A stretch of 64,000 nt of DNA from Alphaproteobacteria bacterium (GTDB lineage: Bacteria > Pseudomonadota > Alphaproteobacteria > Ferrovibrionales > Ferrovibrionaceae), in the NCBI GenBank assembly GCA_017307375.1, contig JAFKFH010000018.1, positions 62,001 through 126,000 of the forward strand, written 5' to 3'. The notes under the pieces are model-generated. The model had not been told where the DNA came from. It did not search any database and worked only from the letters and a program-made list of their open reading frames with translations. Numbering within the stretch: the stretch's first letter is position 1; the number at the start of each line of letters is the position of its first letter. A program made the position numbers and the translations under genes. Below are positions 8,049-17,357 of the stretch, in pieces.

Positions 8049-9386
8049 ATGAACGCTCATGACCGGACCTGGCGGCTGCTCAACGCCCCCGTCGTCCCGA
8101 CGCTGCTGCGTCTGGCTGCCCCCAATCTGGGCGAGGCCGGTGCGCGTGTCGCCTTCATTGCCGCCGATGCCGTCTTCGTCGGCTGGCTCGGCACCGATGC
8201 GCTGGCCGGGGTCTCGCTGGCCTTCCCGATCTTCCTCGTCATCCAGATGGCATCGGCCAGCGGCATCGGTGCCGGCGTCGCCTCCGCCATCGCCCGCGCG
8301 CTGGGCGGCGGGCGGCAGCGGGATGCCTCGCTGCTGGCCGCCCAGTCCGTCATGCTGGCCCTGGCCCTGGGAATCGCCACGACGGCACCGATGCTGGCCG
8401 CAGGGCCTGCGATCTACCGCGCCATGGGCGCGACGGGCATCGCACTCGACGCGGCCGTCAGCTATTCGGCCGTGATCTTCGGCGGCATCGCGGCGGTCTG
8501 GCTGATGAATACGCTGGCCAACGTGGTGCGCGGCACCGGGGTCATGACGGTGCCGGCCGCGGCCGTCGTGATCGGCGAGGCCGTGCATCTCGGCCTGTCG
8601 CCGGCCCTGATCCTCGGCCTGGGACCGTTTCCGCGGCTGGGCGTGGTCGGGGCCGGGCTCGCCGTCATCGGCTGCTATGTCGCCGGCACCCTGGTGCTGC
8701 TTGCCTGGCTGCTGGGCGGCCGCGGGCTGGTGCGGCTGGCGCCCGAGGGTTTCGCGCCGCGGCGCCGGCTGCTGGCCGATATCCTCAAGGTCGGCGGCCC
8801 CGCCGGTCTCGGTATCCTGCAATGGCAGATCGCGACGGTTGCCGCCACCGGGCTGATCGCCGGTTTCGGCAGTGCTGCGCTGGCCGGGTACGGCGCGGCC
8901 ACGCGGCTGGAACTGCTGCAGATGCCGCTGAGCTTTGCGCTGGGCACCGCGGTGATCACCCTGGTCGCCACCGCGACCGGTGCCGGCGACCATGGCCGCG
9001 CCGCCCGGGTCGCGCGGGCCGGCACGCTGGTCGCCACCCTGATCGGCTGCCTGTTCGGGCTGGTGGCGACGCTGCTGCCTGCCGGCTGGATCGGCATGTT
9101 TTCCCACGACCCGGCGGTTGTCGCCGAGGGCGCCGCTTATCTGCAGGCCGTCGGCTGGAGCTATCCGCTGCTCGGTATCGGTCTTGGCCTGACCTTCGCG
9201 GCGCAAGGCACGGGCCGGGCATTGGGGCCGTTCCTGGCAGGCACCGCCCGGCTGGTCGTGATCGCCGGCGGCGGCTGGATCGTGGCGACGCTGGGCAGCG
9301 GCTTCACCGGGATGGCGCTCGCCATCGCCGGCGGCACCGCGGTCTATGCCGGCTGGATGGCCGCGGTCAGAAGGGTCAGTGGATGA
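8049..9386 (+). CDS. MATE family multidrug efflux transporter
   Basis: 445 residues with twelve predicted membrane segments in two related halves, as in the MATE (multi antimicrobial extrusion) family. These inner-membrane antiporters export cationic drugs or metabolites in exchange for sodium or protons. Start ATG 8049 has AGGAGGATCC upstream. The last 11 bases overlap the convergent mutT-like gene, so the two transcripts are antisense at their ends. The substrate cannot be told from sequence. Confidence 0.9.
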   Translation: MNAHDRTWRLLNAPVVPTLLRLAAPNLGEAGARVAFIAADAVFVGWLGTDALAGVSLAFPIFLVIQMASASGIGAGVASAIARALGGGRQRDASLLAAQSVMLALALGIATTAPMLAAGPAIYRAMGATGIALDAAVSYSAVIFGGIAAVWLMNTLANVVRGTGVMTVPAAAVVIGEAVHLGLSPALILGLGPFPRLGVVGAGLAVIGCYVAGTLVLLAWLLGGRGLVRLAPEGFAPRRRLLADILKVGGPAGLGILQWQIATVAATGLIAGFGSAALAGYGAATRLELLQMPLSFALGTAVITLVATATGAGDHGRAARVARAGTLVATLIGCLFGLVATLLPAGWIGMFSHDPAVVAEGAAYLQAVGWSYPLLGIGLGLTFAAQGTGRALGPFLAGTARLVVIAGGGWIVATLGSGFTGMALAIAGGTAVYAGWMAAVRRVSG

Positions 9387-9780
9387 GGTCGCGCAGCATC
9401 GCGACCAGCGGCAGGTCGGCCGGCGGCATCGGCAGCTTGCCCATCTCCATCGGCCGCACCCATTTGAGCCGCTGCCCCTCCAGCGGCCGCACCATCCCCT
9501 CCCACCGCCGGCAGAGATAGAGCGGCATCAGCAGGTGGAAGGTTTCGTATTCGTGCGAGGCGAAGGTGAAAGGCGCCAGGCAGGTCGGCGGCACGGTGAT
9601 GTCGAGCTCTTCCTTCAGCTCGCGGATCAGCGCCGCCTCCGGCATCTCGCCCTCGGCCACCTTGCCGCCGGGAAATTCCCAGGTCCCGGCCAGCGGCTTG
9701 CCCTCCGGCCGTTCGGCCAGCAGGACCCGGCCGTCCGCGTCGATCAGCGCGGCCGCGACGACCAGGACCAGCTTCTTCAC
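9376..9780 (-). CDS. mutT: (Deoxy)nucleoside triphosphate pyrophosphohydrolase, MutT-like
   Basis: 134 residues. The Nudix box lies at residues 39-61 (G39, E45, R53-E54, E57-E58), with Asp instead of the usual Gly after EEL. The family member MutT removes 8-oxo-dGTP from the nucleotide pool and so prevents A:T to C:G mutations. The GTG start at 9780 overlaps the argJ stop (GTGA). The order PPIase, argJ, mutT recurs in alphaproteobacteria and supports the identification. Confidence 0.88.
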   Translation of the reverse strand: MKKLVLVVAAALIDADGRVLLAERPEGKPLAGTWEFPGGKVAEGEMPEAALIRELKEELDITVPPTCLAPFTFASHEYETFHLLMPLYLCRRWEGMVRPLEGQRLKWVRPMEMGKLPMPPADLPLVAMLRDLIH

Positions 9781-11012
9781 GAACGGTAGTCGGCGTTGAT
9801 GTCGATGTAGCCGTGGGTCAGGTCGCAGGTCCAGACCACGGCCTTGGCCTTGCCGACCCCGACATCGACCGCCAGGCGGACTTCCGAGCCGCGCACATGC
9901 TCGTTAGCACGGGCGTCGTCGTAGTTCGGCAGCACCGTGCCGTTCCTGGCCACGAGCTGGTCGCCGATCCACACCGCCAGCTTGTCGCGGTCGGCCTTCT
10001 CGGCCGACTTGCCGACAGCCATGACGATGCGGCCCCAATTGGCGTCGCCGCCGGCGATCGCCGTCTTGACCAGCGGCGAGTTGGCGATCGCCCGGGCGAT
10101 GACGCGGGCCGACGCCTTGGTCGCGGCACCGGCCACCTCGACGGTGATGAACTTGGTGGCACCCTCGCCGTCGCGGGCGACCAGCTGGGCCAGTTCGGTC
10201 AGCACCTGGTTCAACGCCGCCTTGAACGCCTTCAGCCGGGGATCGGCGGCGCGCTCGACCTTCTTGTGCTTGACCGCGCCGGTGGCAAACAGAAGCAGCG
10301 TGTCCGAGGTCGAGGTGTCGCCGTCGACCGTCATGCAGTTGAACGAGACGTCGTTGCCCTGCTTGAGCAGCGCCTGCAGCACCGGCGCCGGGATCGCGGC
10401 GTCGGTGACGACGAAGGCCAGCATCGTCGCCATGTCCGGCGCGATCATGCCCGAGCCCTTGCAGATCCCGGCGATCGTCACCTTCTGGCCGTCGATCTTG
10501 GCGGTGGCGAAGGCGCCCTTGGCGAAGGTGTCGGTGGTCTTGATGCAGGCGGCGGCCTTGGCCCAGTCGGCATCGCTGAGCGACTTGGCGAGCTTGCCCG
10601 CCGTCGTCACCAGCTTGTCGGCGGGCAGCTGCTGGCCGATGATTCCGGTCGAGGCGAGGAAAACTTCCCCGGCCTTGCAGCCGAGCGCCTTGGCGACGCC
10701 GGCGGCCGACTGCTCGACCGCCTGCTTGCCGGCCTTGCCGGTAAAGACGTTGGCGATGCCGGCATTGACCAGCAGCGCGCGGGCCTTGCCGCCCTTCAGC
10801 TTGGCCCGGCACCAGTCGACCGGAGCGCCCGGCATCGACGAACGGGTGAAGACGCCGGCGACCGTGGTGCCCTTGGGAAAGGACATCAGCAGGGTATCGT
10901 CACGCCCCTTGTAGCGAATGCCGCTGTTGCCCGTCGCAAGCATCAGGCCCGCGATCGGCGGCAGGACGGGAAAGCTTGCGGGGGCAAGCGGCGATACGGG
11001 ATGCTCGGCCAT
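9777..11012 (-). CDS. argJ: Bifunctional glutamate N-acetyltransferase / N-acetylornithine acetyltransferase
   Basis: 411 residues. ArgJ moves acetyl from N-acetylornithine to glutamate, closing the acetyl cycle of arginine synthesis in the cytoplasm. The self-cleavage site that yields the alpha and beta chains is intact: MATML with nucleophile Thr196 within KGSGMIAPDMATML. ATG 11012 is preferred because AAGGAGAAG stands before it; an in-frame TTG at 11030 would lie upstream of that site. It lies 28 bases after the PPIase gene and is overlapped by mutT, so the three form an operon. Confidence 0.95.
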   Translation of the reverse strand: MAEHPVSPLAPASFPVLPPIAGLMLATGNSGIRYKGRDDTLLMSFPKGTTVAGVFTRSSMPGAPVDWCRAKLKGGKARALLVNAGIANVFTGKAGKQAVEQSAAGVAKALGCKAGEVFLASTGIIGQQLPADKLVTTAGKLAKSLSDADWAKAAACIKTTDTFAKGAFATAKIDGQKVTIAGICKGSGMIAPDMATMLAFVVTDAAIPAPVLQALLKQGNDVSFNCMTVDGDTSTSDTLLLFATGAVKHKKVERAADPRLKAFKAALNQVLTELAQLVARDGEGATKFITVEVAGAATKASARVIARAIANSPLVKTAIAGGDANWGRIVMAVGKSAEKADRDKLAVWIGDQLVARNGTVLPNYDDARANEHVRGSEVRLAVDVGVGKAKAVVWTCDLTHGYIDINADYRS

Positions 11013-11040
11013 CGGCGGCTTCTCCTTCAAGCGACGCGGG

Positions 11041-11892
11041 TCAGTTGGCCGGCTTGACCGGCGAACCGTCCTGATTGAATTCCTCGACCTTGGCGCCCTT
11101 GCGCAGCTCGGCCATCTTGGCGACGATCAGCTCTTGCGCCATGTCCTGCTTGATCTGCTCCTTGACCTCGTCGAAGGCCGGCGGCGGGGCGGTGCGCTTG
11201 TCCTCGAGCAGGATGATGTGATAGCCGAACTGGCTCTTGACCGGTGTATGGGTGTAGTCGCCCTTGTTCTTCAGGGCGAAGGCCGCGGTCGAGAATTCCG
11301 GCACCATCACCTCGCGGGTGAAATAGCCGAGATCGCCGCCCTGGCCCGACGACCCGTCGATCGAGTACTTCTTCGCCAGCTCGGCGAAATTGCCGCCCTT
11401 CTCGAGCTCGGCGATCACCTTCTTGGCCTCGGCCTCGTCGCGCACCAGGATGTGGCGGGCGTGAACCTCTTCCTTGGCCGGCTGGGCCTTGATCATCTCG
11501 TCGTACTTCTTCTTCAGCACGGCGTCGGTCAGCTCGGCCTCGACCGCGCGGGTCAGGTAGACCTGCTGGATGATGCGCTCGCGCACCTCGGCCATCTGGC
11601 GCTTGACTTCCGGGTCGTCGCCGAGCTTGGCCTTCTCGGCGGCCTGGTCGATCAGCTTGGCGGTGACGAGCTGGTCGCGCATGCGGTCAAACAGCACTTC
11701 CTTGGGCAGCTGGCGGTACTGCGCCGGCAGGGTCTCGATCGCCCTCATGACGTCGTCGCGGCGAATCTCGGCGCCGTTGACGCGCGCCACCACGGGATTG
11801 CCGGCAGTCTGGGCCGATACGGCGATCGGCGCGACCAGGAGGCCGGCGGCGAGGCTGAGCGCCAGGAGACGCACGCGGACGGGGGAAGTCAT
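11041..11892 (-). CDS. Periplasmic peptidylprolyl isomerase (parvulin, PrsA/SurA-like)
   Basis: 283 residues with a signal peptide (1-27, ending AVSAQ). Residues about 143-240 form a rotamase (parvulin) domain with HARHILV, GGDLGYF and the closing FGYHIILLED. An N-terminal helical chaperone region (about 30-140) surrounds it as in SurA/PrsA proteins. It helps fold exported and outer-membrane proteins. Start ATG 11892 has AAGGA about ten bases upstream. First gene of the PPIase-argJ-mutT run. Confidence 0.9.
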   Translation of the reverse strand: MTSPVRVRLLALSLAAGLLVAPIAVSAQTAGNPVVARVNGAEIRRDDVMRAIETLPAQYRQLPKEVLFDRMRDQLVTAKLIDQAAEKAKLGDDPEVKRQMAEVRERIIQQVYLTRAVEAELTDAVLKKKYDEMIKAQPAKEEVHARHILVRDEAEAKKVIAELEKGGNFAELAKKYSIDGSSGQGGDLGYFTREVMVPEFSTAAFALKNKGDYTHTPVKSQFGYHIILLEDKRTAPPPAFDEVKEQIKQDMAQELIVAKMAELRKGAKVEEFNQDGSPVKPAN

Positions 11893-11940
11893 CTCAGGGG
11901 ATCCTTGCAGTTCTACAGGCAGCCGGATGCGGAAGGCCCG

Positions 11941-11976
11941 GCGGGCGCGGGCAGCATAGCGTCTTCCCGCGCCCGC
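11941..11976 (-). terminator. Hairpin between lipid-transport operon and PPIase gene
   Basis: Perfect 11-base arms (11941-11951 and 11966-11976) with a 14-base loop, located after the last gene of the Mla/Pqi-type operon and before the PPIase gene on the same strand. No T-run follows, so termination may need Rho; position suggests it separates the two operons. Confidence 0.55.
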
Positions 11977-12012
11977 ACAAGCGGCGGGAATCGGGCGGTT
12001 TCATGACCAAAT

Positions 12013-12615
12013 TCAGCTTTTTGCCGGCACCCGCGCGAGCGCCTGGGCGATATCGGCAGAGACCGCGGCGAAGGCCTTGGACAGCGCGGCGGCGGCGGCC
12101 GGATAGTTCGGCTGGCCGGCCGGTGCCCCCGTCGCCTCGGTCAGCGCGAACCGCGCCCCGGCCAGTTCGCGCTTGCTGTCGCCGTCGACGACCGACCAGC
12201 GCCCGGCCAGCACCGCCCGCCCCTCGGCGTCGATCTCGCAGGCCATCAGTTCGACGAATACCTCGATTTCGACGCGGGCGCCGGTGCGCGTCGGCAGCAT
12301 GACGACCCGGTCGGAGGCGAGCAGCCACGACAGGTTCTCGGTCACCACCCGCTGGGCGTTGACCGCCAGCCCCTCGGCCCAGCGCGAATCGGGGCTGAGC
12401 AGGATTTCGTTGGTCCGGGTGCGCGAGACGATCTCGGCCCGGTCGAGATATTCGGGCACGGCGGCGGCGGCCACGCCGATCGAGGGCCCGCGCGGCTGCG
12501 GCCCGGACGGTACCGCCGCCGCGGTCAGCACATAGAGCCGGGGCGGCGGGGTGGTCGAGCAGGCGGCGGCGGCAACGGCGAAGGCGAGCGCCAGGACGAG
12601 GCGGAGGACGATCAT
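12013..12615 (-). CDS. PqiC/ABC-type transport auxiliary lipoprotein
   Basis: 200 residues. The leader ends in the lipobox AAAC with the lipid-bearing Cys19. The family signature (PRLYVLTA near the start, IGVAAAAVPEYLDRAEIV, then LDxW-like SRWAEGL) fits the PqiC/YmbA-type auxiliary lipoproteins. They sit in the outer membrane and complete MCE-protein tunnels for lipids. Its ATG overlaps the stop of the MCE gene (ATGA), so it is the last gene of the four-gene operon and probably delivers or receives lipid at the outer membrane. Confidence 0.85.
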   Translation of the reverse strand: MIVLRLVLALAFAVAAAACSTTPPPRLYVLTAAAVPSGPQPRGPSIGVAAAAVPEYLDRAEIVSRTRTNEILLSPDSRWAEGLAVNAQRVVTENLSWLLASDRVVMLPTRTGARVEIEVFVELMACEIDAEGRAVLAGRWSVVDGDSKRELAGARFALTEATGAPAGQPNYPAAAAALSKAFAAVSADIAQALARVPAKS

Positions 12616-13652
12616 TTGCGACCCGTGATCAAGGCGTTGGGATTGCGTTCCAGGGTTTCGGCCAGGCCGCGAAGGGCCCGGGTCGTCGAGGCGAGGTTGC
12701 GCAGGATCTGGTCGATGTCGGCGCGCGACGAGGTCCCCTCGCCGAACACGGTATTGACCCCGACCAGGGCGGTGTCGGCATCCTTCAGCGCCTTCTCGAC
12801 CAGGCGGAGCGAGCGCTGCAGGTCGCGGCCGACCGCGTCGCCCTGCGTCTCGTAGACCTTCATCGTCCGCTTGAGCTGGTCGAGCGTGGCGCCCAGTTCG
12901 GTCTTCAGCTCGCGCACCACGACCTGCATGTCGCGCATCGCGTCGGCGGCCGAGGCCGAGGCACGGCTGAGGTTGTCGCCGACCGGCTTGACCTGGGTCC
13001 GCACGTCGCCCAGCGTCGCCCGCAGTTCGGACGACGAGGCGGCGAGGTCGATCATCATCTGCCGCGTCTCCGGCGAGGAGAGCAGCCCGTCGAGCGAGGT
13101 CAGCACCTTCAGCGCGGTGTGGCCGATATCCTGCAGCGGCAGCTTCGACAGCTCGTTCTTCAGCGTGTCGAGCATGGTGTCGACAGCCGGGATCTCGGGC
13201 ACCGACTTGTCGGTGCCGATCAGGCGGATCGGCGTGCGCGGCATGAAGTCGAGTTCGACGAACAGCTGGCCGGTCACGATCGACTGCATCTGCAACTGGG
13301 CGCGCAGGCCGCGCCGCACCGCCTCCTCGATCGTGGTCGAGAAATGCTGGCCGTCGTCGCCGATCAGCTCGGCCCGGCCGGGTTCGAAGGCGATGTAGAC
13401 GGGAATGCGGGCCCGGTACTGCTCCATGTCGATCTCGATCTTGACCTGGGTGACCTCGCCGATCTTGACGCCGCGCAGGCTGACCGGGGCACCGACCGAC
13501 AGGCCGTTGACCGAACCGTCGAAGAAGACCACCGCCTTGGCCCGATTGTCGACCAGCCGGCCCGCTCCCAGGATCACCACGGTGGCCACGATAAGGACGA
13601 TGGCGCCGAGGACGAAGCCGCCGATCAGCTTCGGATTGGCCTTCTTGCTCAT
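12612..13652 (-). CDS. MlaD/PqiB family MCE-domain lipid-transport protein
   Basis: 346 residues. One membrane helix (about 9-30) anchors the protein in the inner membrane. An MCE domain follows (about 38-118, with FFDGSVNGLSVGAPVSLRGV), then a long helical C-terminal part rich in heptad-like Leu patterns. That long tail is more like Pqi/Yrb or Mce proteins that span the periplasm than the short MlaD of E. coli. It overlaps the ATPase gene by ATGA and the lipoprotein gene by ATGA. Expected to form a hexameric ring for phospholipid transfer. Confidence 0.9.
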   Translation of the reverse strand: MSKKANPKLIGGFVLGAIVLIVATVVILGAGRLVDNRAKAVVFFDGSVNGLSVGAPVSLRGVKIGEVTQVKIEIDMEQYRARIPVYIAFEPGRAELIGDDGQHFSTTIEEAVRRGLRAQLQMQSIVTGQLFVELDFMPRTPIRLIGTDKSVPEIPAVDTMLDTLKNELSKLPLQDIGHTALKVLTSLDGLLSSPETRQMMIDLAASSSELRATLGDVRTQVKPVGDNLSRASASAADAMRDMQVVVRELKTELGATLDQLKRTMKVYETQGDAVGRDLQRSLRLVEKALKDADTALVGVNTVFGEGTSSRADIDQILRNLASTTRALRGLAETLERNPNALITGRK

Positions 13653-14410
13653 TGGGTCTCCATCTCGCCGCGGCGCAGGAAGGCGCGGACCTTGGCGTCG
13701 GGGCAGTTTTCCAGCATGTCGCGGGGCGAGCCGGTGGCGATCATCGTGCGCCGGTCGGCACAGAGGAACACGCCGTTGTCGCCGATCGCGAAGATCGAGG
13801 CCAGCTCGTGGGTGACGATGACGATGGTCGCCCCCAGGCTGTCGCGCAGTTCCAGGATCAGGTCGTCCAGGCGCTTGGCGCTGAGCGGATCGAGGCCGGC
13901 GGACGGTTCGTCGAAGAACAGGATGTCGGGATCGAGCGCCATGGCGCGTGCCAGCCCCGCGCGCTTCTTCATGCCGCCCGAGATTTCCGACGGATAATGG
14001 TTCTCGAACCCGCGCAGGCCGACCAGGGCGAGCTTGAGCCGCACCACGTCGGCGCGTTCGCGCGGCGACAGCGGCGAATAGAGCTGCAGCGGCAGCGCGA
14101 CGTTCTCGGCCAGCGTCATCGACGACCACAGCGCGCCCGACTGGAACAGCACGCCGAAGCGCCGGCTCATCGCCTGGCGCCGCTCGTCGTCGGCGGCCCA
14201 GAAGGCTTCGCCGTCATAGTGGACGTCGCCGCGGCCCGGGCGCTGCAGGCCGATCAGGTGGCGCAGCAGCGTCGACTTGCCGCAGCCCGAATCGCCCATG
14301 ATGACGAAGACGTCGCCGGTATTGATCTGGAAGGTCAGGTTGCGCTGGACCGCGAAATCCCCGAACACCATGTCGAGGTCGCGCACGTCGATGCGGGGCT
14401 GGCCGGTCAT
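13649..14410 (-). CDS. ABC transporter ATP-binding protein, MlaF-like
   Basis: 253 residues. Walker A GDSGCGKST at 39-47, the signature SGGMKKR at 144-150 and Walker B ILFFDEP at 163-169 are all intact. The MKKRAGLARA context is the form seen in MlaF/Mkl ATPases of lipid-transport systems. It supplies energy to the permease encoded just upstream (5 bases away) for moving phospholipids between membranes. Confidence 0.93.
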   Translation of the reverse strand: MTGQPRIDVRDLDMVFGDFAVQRNLTFQINTGDVFVIMGDSGCGKSTLLRHLIGLQRPGRGDVHYDGEAFWAADDERRQAMSRRFGVLFQSGALWSSMTLAENVALPLQLYSPLSPRERADVVRLKLALVGLRGFENHYPSEISGGMKKRAGLARAMALDPDILFFDEPSAGLDPLSAKRLDDLILELRDSLGATIVIVTHELASIFAIGDNGVFLCADRRTMIATGSPRDMLENCPDAKVRAFLRRGEMETQ

Positions 14411-14415
14411 GGGCG

Positions 14416-15531
14416 TCACCAGCCGAGGATGTTGAACAGCACGGCGAAGATGCCGTCGGCGACGATGATGAACAGGATGCCCATGACGACGGCGGTGGTG
14501 GTGGCCTGGCCGACCGCCGCCGCGCTGCGCCCGGCCTTGATGCCCTGCAGGCAGCCGGAGACCGCGACGATGATGCCGAAGATCGCGCTCTTGCCGATGC
14601 CGATGGCAAAATCGCCGAGCGAGGCCGCCCCCTGCGTCTGCAGCAGATAGCCGTTGACCGAGACGTCCAGCATGCCCATCGCCACGATCAGCCCGCCCAG
14701 CACGCCCATCAGGTTGGCGTAGATGCAGAGCAGCGGGGTCATCAGGATCAGGGCCAGCATGCGCGGCAGGACCAGGAATTCCATCGCCGAGATGCCGAGC
14801 GTCTGCAGCGCGTCGATCTCCTCGTTGCCCTGCATCGCGCCGATCTGGGCGGCGAAGGCGGCGCCGGTGCGGCCGGCCAGCACAATCGCGGTCATCACCG
14901 CCGCCATCTCGCGCGCCATCGCGATGACGACGAGATTGGCGACATAGATGTCGGCGCCGAACTGCGCCAGCTGCACCGCGCCCACGAACGCGAGGATCAG
15001 GCCCATCAGCAGCGAGATGACGGTGACGATCGGCAGCGCCTCGGCGCCGCATTCCTGGATCAGCAGGGCGAGGTCGGAGCCGCGGAAGCGGGCCCGGCGG
15101 GTGAACAGCAGGGCGAAGGCGCGTGCGGCCTCGCCGATGAAACCGACGGTATCGCCGATGTCGCGGCCCGCCTGGATGGTCGACCGGCCCAGCCGCTCGA
15201 TGAAGCCGGTGCGCCGTTCGTCCTTGCCGGTGCCCTTGCGCTCCGGCACGGCGATCGCCACCGCCAGCAGCTTGGCGGCCCCGGCCGGCAGGCCCGACAG
15301 GTCGAGCGGCGTGCCGCGCGCGCGGCAGGCCTCGGCCAGCACCAGCACCCAGCTGGCCAGCGACGAATCCCAGGCGCCGACGGCCGCGCCGTCGACGCGG
15401 ACCTGCGCCACGCCCTCCAGCGCCGGATCCACGCCGTCGTGGCCGGGTACGCCGTCCTTGATCTGCCAGTCCCCCGCGAGCCGCACGATAAGGCTGCCCG
15501 CGTCACCCCTGTCGAAAGTCACGCGTTCCAT
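14416..15531 (-). CDS. MlaE family ABC permease with N-terminal STAS-like domain
   Basis: 371 residues from ATG 15531; a GTG at 15549 is a possible alternative. Residues about 1-100 are a soluble STAS-like region of the type seen in long MlaE permeases. The rest is the membrane domain with five or six helices and the conserved AGRTGAAFAAQIGAM and NEEIDALQTLGI stretches. It is the first gene of the operon and forms the inner-membrane channel of the MCE lipid transporter. The STAS part may replace a separate MlaB; there is no mlaB or mlaC gene here. Confidence 0.9.
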   Translation of the reverse strand: MERVTFDRGDAGSLIVRLAGDWQIKDGVPGHDGVDPALEGVAQVRVDGAAVGAWDSSLASWVLVLAEACRARGTPLDLSGLPAGAAKLLAVAIAVPERKGTGKDERRTGFIERLGRSTIQAGRDIGDTVGFIGEAARAFALLFTRRARFRGSDLALLIQECGAEALPIVTVISLLMGLILAFVGAVQLAQFGADIYVANLVVIAMAREMAAVMTAIVLAGRTGAAFAAQIGAMQGNEEIDALQTLGISAMEFLVLPRMLALILMTPLLCIYANLMGVLGGLIVAMGMLDVSVNGYLLQTQGAASLGDFAIGIGKSAIFGIIVAVSGCLQGIKAGRSAAAVGQATTTAVVMGILFIIVADGIFAVLFNILGW

Positions 15532-15593
15532 CGCGGCGGACTGTCGCACAAAAGGATGACGTTTTGAACGGTGCCGAACGCCGCGGGGCGCAA

Positions 15594-16547
15594 TCAGTTG
15601 CCGAGCTGTTCGAGCACCATTTCAGCCGCGACCAGATCTTCCAGCGCCGCGCCGACCGATTTGAACAGCGTCATCTCCTCCGGCTGCTGCCGGCCGCGGA
15701 CCCGGCCGCGGGCCAGGTCGAACAGGTCGCCCTGGATATGGCCCTCGCCGATGATGCCGCGCCGGATCGGATCGACCAGGTCGCCGGCCTCGGCCAGGGC
15801 GCCGCTGCGGGTATCGACGAAGACGCGGGCGATGCGGATGCCGAGATCGTCGATCTCGCGCATCTTCGGGGTGAAGCCGCCGACGAGGTCGACATGCTGG
15901 CCCGGGCGCAGCCAGGTACCCTTGATCACCGGTTCGGCCGACAGGGTCGCGCAGGAAATGACGTCGGCCTGGCGCACCGCGCCTTCGAGATTGTCGGTGA
16001 CGATGAAGGCCGGGCCGCGCATCCGCTGCGACAGGTCGGCGGCCAGCGCCCGGGCGCGGGCGATCGAGCGGTTCCACAGCAGGACCTGGCGGATCGGCCG
16101 TACCGCGCAATGAGCGCCGATCAGATGGGGGGCCAGCGCCCCGGCCCCGATCATCAGCAGCACTTCCGATTCGAGCCGCGACAGGAACCCGGAGGCCAGC
16201 GCCGAGGCCGCCGCGGTGCGGCGCAGCGTCAGCGCCGTGCCGTCGAGCAGGGCCAGCGGCATGCCCGTCCGGCCGTCGAGCAGCGTGTAGTTGCCGATCA
16301 CCGAGGGCAGGCCGACGCGGGTATTGCCGGGAAAGATCGTCACCGTCTTGATGCCGATATGCCGGCCGGGGATCCAGGCCGGCATCACCAGCAGCGTGCC
16401 GTCGGGTGTCGCCCGGTCGACCGGGACGACGTGGTGGTGGCGGGGCGGTACCGAGGCCCCGTCATGGAAGGCACGCCGCAGACGCTCGATCAGCGGGCTG
16501 TAGGCGAGCACGCGGTGGATGGTTTCTGCATCGACCTGGCGCAGCAT
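15594..16547 (-). CDS. Ornithine cyclodeaminase/mu-crystallin family protein
   Basis: 317 residues. The NAD-binding half has MIGAGALAPHLI near the middle and IxxAT-like SCATLSAEPV; the N-terminal half has the substrate-binding KTVTIFPGN and TALRT-like TLRRTAAAS segments. Members include ornithine cyclodeaminase, alanine dehydrogenase and delta-1-pyrroline-2-carboxylate reductase. The dimension and motif set suit the reductase/ketimine group, but the substrate is not certain. It stands alone, between the mla-type operon and lapA, all on the minus strand. Confidence 0.82.
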   Translation of the reverse strand: MLRQVDAETIHRVLAYSPLIERLRRAFHDGASVPPRHHHVVPVDRATPDGTLLVMPAWIPGRHIGIKTVTIFPGNTRVGLPSVIGNYTLLDGRTGMPLALLDGTALTLRRTAAASALASGFLSRLESEVLLMIGAGALAPHLIGAHCAVRPIRQVLLWNRSIARARALAADLSQRMRGPAFIVTDNLEGAVRQADVISCATLSAEPVIKGTWLRPGQHVDLVGGFTPKMREIDDLGIRIARVFVDTRSGALAEAGDLVDPIRRGIIGEGHIQGDLFDLARGRVRGRQQPEEMTLFKSVGAALEDLVAAEMVLEQLGN

Positions 16548-16657
16548 CTGGTCCTCGTTTCCCGGCGCGCCGTCCGCTTCGGCGGTAGCGACGTGCCGGC
16601 CTGTCCCCGCACCGGACGATGTCCGGCCGTGCCCCTAGTCCAGGTGCAGGGCCTGTC

Positions 16658-16969
16658 TCATTCCGGCGCCGGCAGGGCGGCCGAGGCCGGAAGGTGGGTA
16701 CGCAGCTGCGCCACTTCTCGGCGCAGGGCCTGGGCCTCGCGGGCCAGCGCCTTCTCGCGCCGGCGCCGCGCCGCCTGGGCCAGGTAAAGCGACAACGCCC
16801 CGGCAAGATAGCCGAGAAACGCCGCGCCGAGCAGCAAAAGGATCAGCGGCGCCTCGAGATCGAAGGGCAGCGGGCTGAGGGACAGCAGCGCCGGCGCCCG
16901 GTTGGCGACGGCCAGCAGCGCGACGATCAGGAGAACGGGGGCGAGCCCCAGCCAGAAGCGCCAGCCCAT
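16658..16969 (-). CDS. LapA domain membrane protein
   Basis: 103 residues with two membrane helices (about 5-25 and 40-62), followed by a charged coiled coil (about 65-90) on the cytoplasmic side. This is the layout of LapA (YciS-like), which in enterobacteria partners LapB to control LPS synthesis through LpxC. In alphaproteobacteria it is usually found next to ihfB, as here (9 bases away). No lapB is visible. Confidence 0.8.
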   Translation of the reverse strand: MGWRFWLGLAPVLLIVALLAVANRAPALLSLSPLPFDLEAPLILLLLGAAFLGYLAGALSLYLAQAARRRREKALAREAQALRREVAQLRTHLPASAALPAPE

Positions 16970-16978
16970 CGCGGGCCG

Positions 16979-17299
16979 TCAGCCGGTCTTGTCGTCGGGC
17001 GCGGCGTCCTGCACGTCGTCCGAAATGTTGAGCTTTTCGCGCAGTTCCTTGCCGGTCTTGAAGAACGGCACGCATTTCTCGGCCACCTCGACGGCGGCGC
17101 CGGTGCGCGGGTTGCGGCCGGTGCGGGCCGGGCGGCGCTTGACCGAGAAGGCGCCGAAGCCGCGCAGCTCGACCCGGTCGCCGCGGGCCAGCGCGGCGCT
17201 GATCTCGTCGAAGATCGTGGCGACGATCCGCTCGATATCGCGCTGGAAAAGATGCGGATTGCGCTCGGCCAATCGCTGGATCAATTCCGACTTGATCAC
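16979..17299 (-). CDS. ihfB: Integration host factor, beta subunit
   Basis: 106 residues from GTG 17299, with GGGAGGG in front. The bacterial histone-like fold is clear: [11 protein letters not shown] at the start, then the DNA-inserting arm with [21 protein letters not shown] including the proline that kinks DNA. IHF is a heterodimer with the alpha subunit (encoded elsewhere); it bends DNA about 160 degrees and helps sigma-54 promoters, replication and recombination. The C-terminus is about ten residues longer and acidic, as in other alphaproteobacterial forms. Confidence 0.93.
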   Translation of the reverse strand: MIKSELIQRLAERNPHLFQRDIERIVATIFDEISAALARGDRVELRGFGAFSVKRRPARTGRNPRTGAAVEVAEKCVPFFKTGKELREKLNISDDVQDAAPDDKTG

Positions 17300-17357
17300 G
17301 CCGATCCCTCCCGCTCGAGATGACCGACGCCGGGGCTCTCCCGCCCGCCAGGCACGC